DNA from: an uncultured Candidatus Saccharibacteria bacterium
Lineage (GTDB): Bacteria; Patescibacteriota; Saccharimonadia; Saccharimonadales; Saccharimonadaceae
Assembly: GCA_946414345.1 (NCBI GenBank)
Contig: CAMKOB010000011.1
Span: 1-40,182, forward strand
DNA length: 40,182 nt
Reading direction: 5' to 3'
Shown in pieces: positions 16,820 to 24,034 of this stretch; the first letter of the stretch is position 1; each line of letters starts with the position of its first letter. The position numbers and the translations under genes were made by a program. A model generated the notes under the pieces. It searched no databases. It was not told the DNA's origin and saw nothing but the letters and a program-made list of their open reading frames with translations.

Positions 16820-18640
16820 ATGCAAGATCAAAACCAAAATCAAACAGGCGACAATGACGCAAAGGCGGTAGCAACGAGTGATGCTGCTCGCGAAGTTACA
16901 CCTGATGGTGCGACACCGGCTCAATCTAGTGGTGCACCAGATAAAGTAATGGCAGATGTTCGGTCGAAAATTAATGACGCGAACAATATTTTGGTCGCGC
17001 TATCTTCTGACCCGACCGTTGATGATCTTGCTGCTGCAATTGGCCTTTCACTTTATTTGGAACGTTCTGGTAAGCGCGCAGTAGCGATTTATTCTGGTAG
17101 AACACCGAATGCGATGGAATTTTTGAATCCATCTGATACTTTAAAGCCCACTGCCGATACACTCCAGGATTTTGTGATTGCTATTAGCAAGGATAAAGCC
17201 GACCATCTACGCTATAAATTAGATGGTGACTATGTAAAGATTTTTATTACTCCTTACAGAACTCGTATCGCAGAAGAGGATTTGGAATTTTCATATGGTG
17301 ATTTTAATATCGATTTAGTCATCGCGATTAACGTGGCGAGCGAGTCTGAACTAGACAACGCTTTGCGCGAACAGGGGAGAGTACTACATGACGCTACGGT
17401 GGTTAATATTACCACCGGTGAACCTGGTAGTTTTGGTAAAGTTGAATGGACCGATCCCACATCGAGCTCTGTCTCTGAGATGATTGCACAGCTGATTTAT
17501 GGGATGAGCGACGTTACCACCGTTGAAAAAGATGATGCTACGGCACTTCTCACTGGTATTATTGCCGCCACAAACCGTTTTTCTGAGGTTAATACTTCGC
17601 CAGAAACGATGCAGGTTGCTTCAAAATTGATGAGTTCTGGTGCTGATCAAAAATTGATTACCGAAAATATCACTGCTGATTTAAAAGATAAGATACTCGA
17701 GTTGGCCGATAATGTTAAAAAAGCCGAGAGCGCCGCTCCGACCGAGGAAGAACAACCAGCCGATGAAGGTGTTTTAATGATAGAAAAGGATGAAAAGGAT
17801 GTTGCTCCGGTCGCTACTGATGCGCCTGTCGCAGAAGCCGCACCGGCTGCCACCGACACTGCTCCGGCTGAGACCACTTCAGCCACCAATGTCGCTGAGG
17901 AACCAGCCTCCCCCGAAACATCTACACCAGAAGTAGCTACTTCAGATACTTCGGTTGCTCCGGCTACTCCAGAGATTCCTGCTCCAACCGTTGAAGCAAC
18001 GCCCGCACCGGTCGAACCGGCGACGGTTTCCGAAGATAAGCCAGAAACCCCATCCGAACCAACCGCCCCTCCGATGATTTGGCCCGCAAGTGACTCGTCT
18101 TCTGAGACTAGTACGGGTTCCACCGACTCATCTTTGCCAGAAGTCCAGACGCCACTTAGTGCTTTGGGGCTCGCTCCGGAAACTGCTACCGTTAATGAAG
18201 TAAAATCGGAGACTGTTGTGGCACCATCAAGTGATTTTGCCCAAGAAATGAAAGAAAATGATCCAGGCAAATATGGGCAAATGCTAACAGATGCCCTAGC
18301 CGAGCTCGATAGCACGCCGGCTGTCAGTGGCCCAGCTATGCCCGTTGCGCCAGATGTTAGTAATCCTGTTTCATCCGCCGCGCCGGCGGTTGGAAATCCA
18401 GCCATGTCTGCCGCGCCAGCGGTGGCGACAGCGCCGGAAATAAATGGTGTACCAGAAATAAACTATGCATCAATGCCTGGTGATAGTATTCTACCACCAG
18501 CACCTGCGCCAAATGTCGATATGAGCGGTATGCCACCTTCTCTTGATTCGGCCGCCATTCCACCAGCGGCGCCAGCCGTAACAGCACCAGTGATCCAACA
18601 GCCTACTGGCCCGTCTGATTTTAAGATTCCTGGCATGTAG
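16820..18640 (+). CDS. DHH-fold protein lacking catalytic residues, with long disordered Pro/Ala/Thr/Ser tail
   Basis: 606 residues. Residues about 40-310 follow the NrnA/RecJ-type DHH phosphoesterase layout, but the active-site motifs are replaced: the HxxPDGDALGS segment reads SSDPTVDDLAAAIGLSLYL, and the NIDHH metal-binding segment reads VVNITTGEPGSFG followed by DPTSSSVSEMIAQL. From about residue 310 the chain is a low-complexity, acidic Pro/Ala/Thr/Ser-rich region to the end, probably disordered. The role is unknown; a nucleotide-binding or scaffold role is one possibility. AGGAAG precedes the ATG. Its promoter is not clear (TATAAA near 16801-16806). Confidence 0.7.
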   Translation: MQDQNQNQTGDNDAKAVATSDAAREVTPDGATPAQSSGAPDKVMADVRSKINDANNILVALSSDPTVDDLAAAIGLSLYLERSGKRAVAIYSGRTPNAMEFLNPSDTLKPTADTLQDFVIAISKDKADHLRYKLDGDYVKIFITPYRTRIAEEDLEFSYGDFNIDLVIAINVASESELDNALREQGRVLHDATVVNITTGEPGSFGKVEWTDPTSSSVSEMIAQLIYGMSDVTTVEKDDATALLTGIIAATNRFSEVNTSPETMQVASKLMSSGADQKLITENITADLKDKILELADNVKKAESAAPTEEEQPADEGVLMIEKDEKDVAPVATDAPVAEAAPAATDTAPAETTSATNVAEEPASPETSTPEVATSDTSVAPATPEIPAPTVEATPAPVEPATVSEDKPETPSEPTAPPMIWPASDSSSETSTGSTDSSLPEVQTPLSALGLAPETATVNEVKSETVVAPSSDFAQEMKENDPGKYGQMLTDALAELDSTPAVSGPAMPVAPDVSNPVSSAAPAVGNPAMSAAPAVATAPEINGVPEINYASMPGDSILPPAPAPNVDMSGMPPSLDSAAIPPAAPAVTAPVIQQPTGPSDFKIPGM

Positions 18641-18643
18641 AAC

Positions 18644-18672
18644 TTGATTTTAGTTCAAAAGTGCGCTATAAT
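18644..18672 (+). promoter_or_regulatory. Promoter of tRNA-Asp
   Basis: TTGATT, 17 nt, TATAAT, ending 10 nt before the tRNA 5' end. It overlaps the last bases after the upstream stop codon. Confidence 0.8.
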
Positions 18673-18682
18673 ATATATTGTT

Positions 18683-18759
18683 GGATTCGTAGCTCAGTTG
18701 GTTAGAGCGCTGCCCTGTCACGGCAGAGGTCGCGAGTTCGAGTCTCGTCGGATCCGCCA
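18683..18759 (+). tRNA. tRNA-Asp (GTC)
   Basis: 77 nt with the CCA encoded. Acceptor GGATTCG pairs with CGGATCC (one G-T pair), D arm AGCTCAGTTGGTTAGAGC, anticodon loop CTGTCAC giving GTC, T arm with TTCGAGT loop, discriminator G. Confidence 0.97.
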
Positions 18760-18868
18760 TTTTTGTTTCACAAAAACTTCAAAAAGAGAGACATCGGACC
18801 TTCGCCCTGCGGGCTCCGGTGCGAGTCTCGAGGCTTCGCCACCGCCCTTCGGGCGGGCGGATCCGCCA
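18760..18868 (+). repeat. tRNA-Asp 3'-end fragments in a GC-rich hairpin region
   Basis: The last 11 nt of the tRNA gene (CGGATCCGCCA) recur exactly at 18858-18868, and the T-arm piece GAGTCTCG recurs at 18823-18830. The two pieces are separated by a hairpin (CCGCCC TTC GGGCGG). Either an att-like duplication or a decayed tandem copy of the tRNA 3' half. Confidence 0.6.
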
Positions 18869-18869
18869 C

Positions 18870-18895
18870 AAAAAACGCCTAGCGGCGATTTTTTT
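18870..18895 (+). terminator. Intrinsic terminator downstream of tRNA-Asp
   Basis: A-run, CGCC-TAGC-GGCG hairpin, then seven T at 18889-18895. The A-run makes it usable on both strands. Confidence 0.75.
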
Positions 18896-18904
18896 ATTTA
18901 CACC

Positions 18905-19043
18905 AAAATAGCCTCACAATTGAGTATGGGTGGGCACTACTTAATCATGAGGCTATTTTGGCCCTCTAACGCTTCACTACTATACCGGGTGACCCCGGAA
19001 GCGCGACCCACCTCACACAAATTGGGGCCCGCCGGTTAGAGGG
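18905..19043 (+). ncRNA. Structured RNA candidate, family not recognised
   Basis: Two adjacent folded domains. The first is a hairpin of 12 bp (18905-18916 with 18948-18959) continued by 8 bp (18919-18926 with 18938-18945) around a TGGGTGGGCAC loop. The second is closed by CCCTCTAAC (18962-18970) with GTTAGAGGG (19035-19043) and contains CCGGG/CCCGG stacked on CGCTT/AAGCG. The loop GGTGGG (18929-18934) is complementary to CCCACC (19007-19012), a possible pseudoknot. Strand is uncertain because most pairs are Watson-Crick. The stretch has no ORF. It is not tmRNA, RNase P RNA or SRP RNA by their conserved motifs. Confidence 0.45.
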
Positions 19044-19131
19044 ATTGCTAAGCTTTCGAAATTTGTCCTTTCTAAAGTGGAGGTAATACTTAAAACACTA
19101 AACCATGAAGAAATTTAATGCCTGAAAGGTC

Positions 19132-19175
19132 TTTCAAAAGCTCGCAACTTCTGCTATACTAAAAAACAGTATAGC
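19132..19175 (+). promoter_or_regulatory. dprA promoter with palindrome over the -10
   Basis: TTTCAA, 17 nt, TATACT (19155-19160). GCTATACT (19153-19160) and AGTATAGC (19168-19175) form an 8-bp inverted repeat that covers the -10, a possible operator. The stretch 19044-19131 shows a small TGAAAG-GT-CTTTCA palindrome and nothing else. Confidence 0.55.
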
Positions 19176-19197
19176 TGAAATTATAACTTATTTAGGT

Positions 19198-19228
19198 GCG
19201 GTAGGGATTTTTGTCCCTAACTGCTTTT
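19198..19228 (+). terminator. Leader hairpin upstream of dprA
   Basis: GCGGTAGGGA pairs with TCCCTAACTGC (one bulge), followed by TTTT. In the dprA leader this could attenuate transcription, or it ends an RNA from upstream. Confidence 0.45.
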
Positions 19229-19251
19229 AATTATATCACACAGGAGTTTTT

Positions 19252-20307
19252 ATGTCAACACTTTTTTCACACTTTTTTGATAAAATCAACCAAATTTCAC
19301 CCCTAGAAGCCAATTTTACAGAGGTGTTAAGCTCTATTGCGCTTACGCCTAAATTATTGTATTTTTATGGAAAAATGCCGGAAATTGTGGTAAAAAACGG
19401 AAAATTTGGTAGTACAGGGGCAAGATCCATGCGCCCAAAAACTGTCGCGATTGTGGGATCGCGACATAATACTAGATATGGCGAAGACGTTGCATATCGA
19501 TTAGCCTATGAACTGGGGAAGCATAACGTTGTGGTAATAAGTGGGCTAGCCTATGGCATAGATTCAATTGCGCATCGTGGTTGCCTCGATGCGGGCGGAG
19601 TAACAGTGGCGGTACTGGGGACTAGGATTGACGATATTTATCCAAAAGCACATCTAAAAATGGCGCAGGAAATATTGGAGAAGAACGGAGCCATTATAAG
19701 CGAATATGCCAGCCTTGCGGATAAGACAGCTCCACTGGGGCCGGCGGAGGCTGGATCTCGAGATGGCGAATGGGTGAGCTACGAAAAAGAGTTGGCTGGA
19801 GAAGATAAACCACCCTATGATAAGCGTCGCTTGGAACAGAAGTTTAGCTTTCTTTATCGAAATCGAATAATCGCTGGGTTGGCTGACGCTGTAGTAGTAG
19901 TGGAGGCCGCAGAGAAGTCCGGCTCGCTAAACACCGCGACGCACGCCTTGGAACAGGGGAAGGATGTTTTTAGTGTACCGGGAAATATTACTGCACCTTA
20001 TTCACAGGGGTGTAATAAGTTAATACGGCAAGGGGCATTAGTATATACTGAGCCAGATGATATCTTGAGAGAATTATTCCCGGAAGATTATTTGAGAAAG
20101 ACTCGGAAGCAGAAACAGTTACATCTTTTTGGTGATACCGATGTAGAGACACTAGTTTTACAAGCGATAGGGAACGGCTTGCGCACAAGCGAGGAAATAA
20201 TGGACGCAACACATCTACCAGCAGAAGTGTTCAATCAGACTGTGACGCTACTAGAAATCAAGGGGCGCGTGCTGGCGCTAGGGATGGGAAATTGGGGATT
20301 ATGCTAG
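19252..20307 (+). CDS. dprA: DNA-processing protein DprA
   Basis: 351 residues. The Rossmann-like DprA core is clear: TVAIVGSRHNTRYGEDVA, VVVISGLAYGIDSIAHRGCL, VAVLGTRIDDIYP, FLYRNRIIAGLADAVVVVEA, SGSLNTATHALEQGKDVFSVPGN. The C terminus (about 285-350) is a winged-helix segment. DprA loads RecA on incoming single-stranded DNA during natural transformation, so its presence fits competence in this lineage. An inserted charged stretch (near 175-200, DGEWVSYEKELAGEDKPP) separates two core segments. An AGGAG site 5 nt before the ATG sets the start. Confidence 0.95.
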   Translation: MSTLFSHFFDKINQISPLEANFTEVLSSIALTPKLLYFYGKMPEIVVKNGKFGSTGARSMRPKTVAIVGSRHNTRYGEDVAYRLAYELGKHNVVVISGLAYGIDSIAHRGCLDAGGVTVAVLGTRIDDIYPKAHLKMAQEILEKNGAIISEYASLADKTAPLGPAEAGSRDGEWVSYEKELAGEDKPPYDKRRLEQKFSFLYRNRIIAGLADAVVVVEAAEKSGSLNTATHALEQGKDVFSVPGNITAPYSQGCNKLIRQGALVYTEPDDILRELFPEDYLRKTRKQKQLHLFGDTDVETLVLQAIGNGLRTSEEIMDATHLPAEVFNQTVTLLEIKGRVLALGMGNWGLC

Positions 20308-20313
20308 GATGTA

Positions 20314-21642
20314 TTAGTATTGTGGCTTGTAACTAGAAGCGTCATCTGCCCAGAGATTAGGCTCATAGACGGCTCCGATGAACCAAACAGTGTCGTTATT
20401 TTTGTCGCGAATCAAGAAGAGAAATGGATGATCTATATTGATTACTTTAGGTTCGTCTTGAACTGGCGCCATACCTAAGCTCATCGCAATTACAGTAACT
20501 GCGGCAGCCTTGATACCTTTTTCGGAAAAGTCAATCGTGGCTTTGTGCACGGCATCAGAAACGTAGAAGTGGGAGAGTGAAGTTATGTTAGAAAAATCTG
20601 CTTTTTTATTAAAGGCTTGGTTAATACCCATCGTTTTAAGATCGTCAACAAAATTCAATTGGTAATCAAATTTAAATTTGGGGATATTGATGATTAGGCC
20701 GCCTCCAATGGAGCTAGCGGGAGAAGATTCCGCGAGTTTACTTTCAATATCTGTAATGTTAATGTTACCGATATAATCGTTGAGATTGCCAGAAGGCATT
20801 ACTGCAACGAATTCAAGCGCAGAGTCATCAGTGGGGACAAGTGGCATAGAAATCATGGTTGTCTCATCATCTGTATGATATAAAACATCTTCTGCATGAG
20901 TTTCTAGATTCATGGTTGTCGCGATCATTTCAGTGCCATCGTTTTTGAAGAAGGTTTTGCCATAGGTGTCGCTTTCGTCAAAGCGATGTGCCCAATCCAT
21001 TTGAATGGCAAGGGCATTTGCTAGAAACATCTTAGTAGATGGTGTGATTTCGATGTCAACTTTATCAATGAGGTTAAAAGTTTTATTGTTTATCCAATTG
21101 TTTAACATATCAGTGTTTTCAAAACTGTCGTACTTAACTTCTGCTTGGTATTCTTCAGATACTGTGCTGATATATGAAGGAAGGACATCATCGGAGAAGG
21201 AATCTTTTATAAAAATGCCATTTGCAACTGATAGAGTGTCGGCGACGTTTTGATATTTGGGTAGCTCGACGTCACCAAGGACCTTTTCTATCTCGGTCTT
21301 GGTGGTGCCAGCGGCACCGGCATTAAGCATGGAAAGAGCATAATTAATAGATAGTGGACTGTAGATAATATTTTCACCCTTTGGCTCTAGCGCAAAAAAG
21401 CCAGTTGTGACAGAATTAACAACGTTTGAGCAGTTTAATGATTGGGAGCAATCACAATCTTTGCATTTATCCGAATTAAATAACTGCATAATACCAAAAA
21501 TGCCGAGGCCACCAATAATAACCCCAATAATTATCCCGAGTACGCCGAATAGAATTGATGAGCGCGTAATGTTTGGTGAGGCGCTAGATACTTGTGGCGT
21601 AGTAGAAGTTTGACTTAGTGATGCATTATTATTTTCGTCCAT
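20314..21642 (-). CDS. Membrane-anchored serpin
   Basis: 442 residues from the ATG at 21642. Residues about 1-25 are Ser/Thr-rich and cytosolic; a membrane segment (about 28-52) follows, then a Cys-rich neck (KCKDCDC) and a serpin domain: NIIYSPLSINYALSMLNAGAAG, ANALAIQMDWAHRF, FVAVMPSGNLNDY, and the hinge EKGIKAAAVTVIAM leading to HPFLFLIRD. The small residues of the hinge (Ala-Ala-Ala) are typical of inhibitory serpins. The scissile bond is probably in the MSLGMAP region. A longer frame upstream exists but is not used: TATAAT ends 6 nt before this ATG. It may inhibit proteases of a host or its surroundings. Confidence 0.9.
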   Translation of the reverse strand: MDENNNASLSQTSTTPQVSSASPNITRSSILFGVLGIIIGVIIGGLGIFGIMQLFNSDKCKDCDCSQSLNCSNVVNSVTTGFFALEPKGENIIYSPLSINYALSMLNAGAAGTTKTEIEKVLGDVELPKYQNVADTLSVANGIFIKDSFSDDVLPSYISTVSEEYQAEVKYDSFENTDMLNNWINNKTFNLIDKVDIEITPSTKMFLANALAIQMDWAHRFDESDTYGKTFFKNDGTEMIATTMNLETHAEDVLYHTDDETTMISMPLVPTDDSALEFVAVMPSGNLNDYIGNINITDIESKLAESSPASSIGGGLIINIPKFKFDYQLNFVDDLKTMGINQAFNKKADFSNITSLSHFYVSDAVHKATIDFSEKGIKAAAVTVIAMSLGMAPVQDEPKVINIDHPFLFLIRDKNNDTVWFIGAVYEPNLWADDASSYKPQY

Positions 21643-21648
21643 GCTTAT

Positions 21649-21654
21649 ATTATA
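21649..21654 (-). promoter_or_regulatory. Leaderless promoter of the serpin gene
   Basis: TATAAT on the minus strand ends 6 nt before the ATG at 21642. Confidence 0.65.
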
Positions 21655-21701
21655 TATTAATTTTTGGCTTTGTTGGAAATTTGAGTATTTTGGCGGGAGT
21701 G

Positions 21702-21710
21702 TGGTATTAT
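21702..21710 (+). promoter_or_regulatory. Leaderless promoter of topA (TGGTATTAT)
   Basis: Extended -10 TGG-TATTAT ends 7 nt before the ATG at 21718; TTGAGT lies 18 nt upstream. Divergent from the serpin promoter within 75 bp. Confidence 0.6.
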
Positions 21711-21717
21711 AATATAT

Positions 21718-24030
21718 ATGTCTAAAAATTTGGTGATAGTAGAGAGCCCGGCGAAAGCACATACAATTGAGAAGTATCTCGGGGCGGATTTTAAGGTGTT
21801 AGCGAGCGTGGGGCACATCCGAAAGGATACAAAAGTAGATAAATCTACTTTTGATGTAACTTACGAAATTGATCCAGGGCATAAATCTATCATTACTGAG
21901 TTGAAAAAAGCTGTGAATAATTCCGACCGCGTATGGCTCGCGACGGATGAAGACCGCGAAGGAGAATCGATCTCGTGGCATCTTTGTGAGGTTTTGAAAT
22001 TGCCAAAAAATACGGCGAGAATTACTTTTCATGAGATTACTAAGCCGGCGCTAGAGGCTGCAATCAAGAATCCACGAACGGTGGATATGGACATGGTGGC
22101 TTCACAACAAGCACGGCAGACGCTTGATATGCTTGTAGGCTACGATTTATCCGACATGGTACGCAAAAAAGTGCCTGGGGCAATTTCGGCAGGGCGTGTA
22201 CAGTCACCTGCACTGCGTTTAGTAGTGGAGCGTGAAAAGGAAATTGAAAAATTCGAAGGAAAATCATCCTTTAAGGTGACAGGGGAATTTTTGCCAGTGG
22301 GTTCTACCAAGGACGATTCTTTTATTGCTGCATATGATGGCACTGCTCCCGCGGACGAAGAGGCGGCAAAGGGGTTGTTGGAGAAATTAGCTCCAGCAGA
22401 TTTTAAGGTTGCAGAAGTCGAAGAAGCTGAGGGCACAAAAGCCAATCCGGTGCCTTTCACCACTGCTGCGTTGCAGATTGAGGCAAATAGCAAACTAGGT
22501 TTTTCGTCGCGCACTACAATGAGCGCAGCGCAGGGTTTGTACCAATCTGGTTCAATCACCTACCACAGAACCGACTCCCTCAATCTTAGCTCGCAAGCAG
22601 TAGCTGCAATTGCGTCATTTATTGAGAACAAATTCGGTAAAGAATACTTAAAGGTGCGGCACTTCAAGACAAAGGACGCCCAGGCACAGGAAGCACACGA
22701 AGCAATTCGCCCGACCGATATTTTGCGAGCAACAGCAGGGAAAAACGAATATGAGAAACGACTTTATCATTTGATTTGGACGAGAACAGTTGCGACACAG
22801 ATGGCGAGCGCACGCGTAGCAAAAACCACCATTAAATTGTCCACAAATGCCGCAAAGGATGCCACTTTCACCGCTAAGGGTGAAGTGGTGATATTTGATG
22901 GGTTTTTGAAAGTTTATGGCAAAAGTAAGGATTTGGAACTGCCAAAACTCACAAAGGGCGACACGGTCTCTTGTCTTTCGCTAACCGCACGCCAGAACTT
23001 TGGAAAACCGCCAGCTAGATATACTGAGGGCTCATTAGTTAAGAAGTTGGAAGAGTTAGGGATTGGCAGGCCATCTACATACGCTTCGATCATGACCGCA
23101 ATTCAGGCGCGCGGATACGTAATAAAGGGCGAAAGTGAAGGTAGTGAGCGTGAAGTTGTGGAACTGACTTCACAAAAAGGCAAGATTTCGCGCGCGGTAG
23201 TTAGAGAAAAATATGGGGCGAACAAAGGGAAGTTAGTACCTACGCCAATTGGCGAGCTGGTAGCTGGGTTTTTGACGGATAACTTTAAGAATATTGTTGA
23301 TTATAAATTTACCGCAAACATCGAGAAAGATCTAGATTTGATTGCCGATGCAAAACTAGAGCGAGTCAAGATGCTACGCGATTTTTATGGGCCATTTCAC
23401 GATACGGTTCTGGTTGCACAGGGCGTGGAGCGGTACAATAATGCCAGACTGCTTGGTCACCATCCGGATGACGGCAAGCCAATTTATGCAAAAATTGGCA
23501 AAAACGGTGGTTTTATCCAGCTAGGAGACAACGAGAAGTCTTCTGGGGAGAAGCCAAGGTTTGCACCACTGCCAAAGAGGAAGTCTGTAAAAACCGTGAC
23601 GCTCGAGCAAGCGCTAAAGCAATTATCGTTGCCGACTTTGCCAAGGTCCCTAGGATTTGCGCCGGATAAAACCGAGTTAATAGCCGCAAATGGACCATTC
23701 GGGCCGTATCTTAAGGGCGGCAAGTACAATATTCCGATGAAGGATTTTGATCCGTATACGGTAACACTCGAGGAAGCTTTGCCGTTGTATCAGAAAAAAG
23801 TCGATTCAATGATTGCTGATTGGGGAGAAATACAGATTATCAATGGCGCTTATGGACCATATATTAAAGGCCCGGGTAGGCGCAACAATGTGAAAATTCC
23901 AAAAGAACGCGACCCGAAGACGATTACCGAGAAAGAGGCACGAGAAATGCTAGAAAACAAGCCAAAAGCTACCAAGACTAAAGCCCGCCGTGGGACGCGC
24001 GGCAAGCATAAAAAGACAACGAAAAAGTAG
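21718..24030 (+). CDS. topA: DNA topoisomerase I
   Basis: 770 residues. Toprim domain LVIVESPAKAHTIEKYLG and TDEDREGESISWH; catalytic-tyrosine region ITYHRTDSLNLS near residue 282; QEAHEAIRPTD; GIGRPSTYASIM. It relaxes negative supercoils. The C terminus carries no CxxC zinc fingers but has three or four repeats of the kind GPFGPYLKGG / GAYGPYIKGPG, then a Lys/Arg-rich tail, as in topoisomerases of several Gram-positive and CPR bacteria. It ends 4 nt before the convergent stop at 24035, with no terminator. Confidence 0.96.
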   Translation: MSKNLVIVESPAKAHTIEKYLGADFKVLASVGHIRKDTKVDKSTFDVTYEIDPGHKSIITELKKAVNNSDRVWLATDEDREGESISWHLCEVLKLPKNTARITFHEITKPALEAAIKNPRTVDMDMVASQQARQTLDMLVGYDLSDMVRKKVPGAISAGRVQSPALRLVVEREKEIEKFEGKSSFKVTGEFLPVGSTKDDSFIAAYDGTAPADEEAAKGLLEKLAPADFKVAEVEEAEGTKANPVPFTTAALQIEANSKLGFSSRTTMSAAQGLYQSGSITYHRTDSLNLSSQAVAAIASFIENKFGKEYLKVRHFKTKDAQAQEAHEAIRPTDILRATAGKNEYEKRLYHLIWTRTVATQMASARVAKTTIKLSTNAAKDATFTAKGEVVIFDGFLKVYGKSKDLELPKLTKGDTVSCLSLTARQNFGKPPARYTEGSLVKKLEELGIGRPSTYASIMTAIQARGYVIKGESEGSEREVVELTSQKGKISRAVVREKYGANKGKLVPTPIGELVAGFLTDNFKNIVDYKFTANIEKDLDLIADAKLERVKMLRDFYGPFHDTVLVAQGVERYNNARLLGHHPDDGKPIYAKIGKNGGFIQLGDNEKSSGEKPRFAPLPKRKSVKTVTLEQALKQLSLPTLPRSLGFAPDKTELIAANGPFGPYLKGGKYNIPMKDFDPYTVTLEEALPLYQKKVDSMIADWGEIQIINGAYGPYIKGPGRRNNVKIPKERDPKTITEKEAREMLENKPKATKTKARRGTRGKHKKTTKK

Positions 24031-24034
24031 TTGA

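Noticed and set aside
17647-18405. 252-codon minus-strand open frame
   Set aside because: It is the reverse complement of the low-complexity Pro/Ala/Thr tail of the DHH-like gene, where stop codons are rare on both strands. No start signal or family.
18985-19012. SRP RNA helix-8-like segment (CCGGAAG)
   Set aside because: The flanking internal-loop sequence (AGCAGCC side) is absent and the tetraloop cannot be closed properly; CCGGG/CCCGG pairing explains the segment better.
19079-19125. Leader peptide ATGAAGAAATTTAATGCC
   Set aside because: Only six codons, with the GGAGG 20 nt upstream, which is too far; no conserved context.
21643-21762. Longer serpin start (40 more residues)
   Set aside because: The extra N terminus has no relation to signal or anchor segments and would cover both its own and the divergent topA promoter. 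The ATG at 21642 lies 6 nt after TATAAT.
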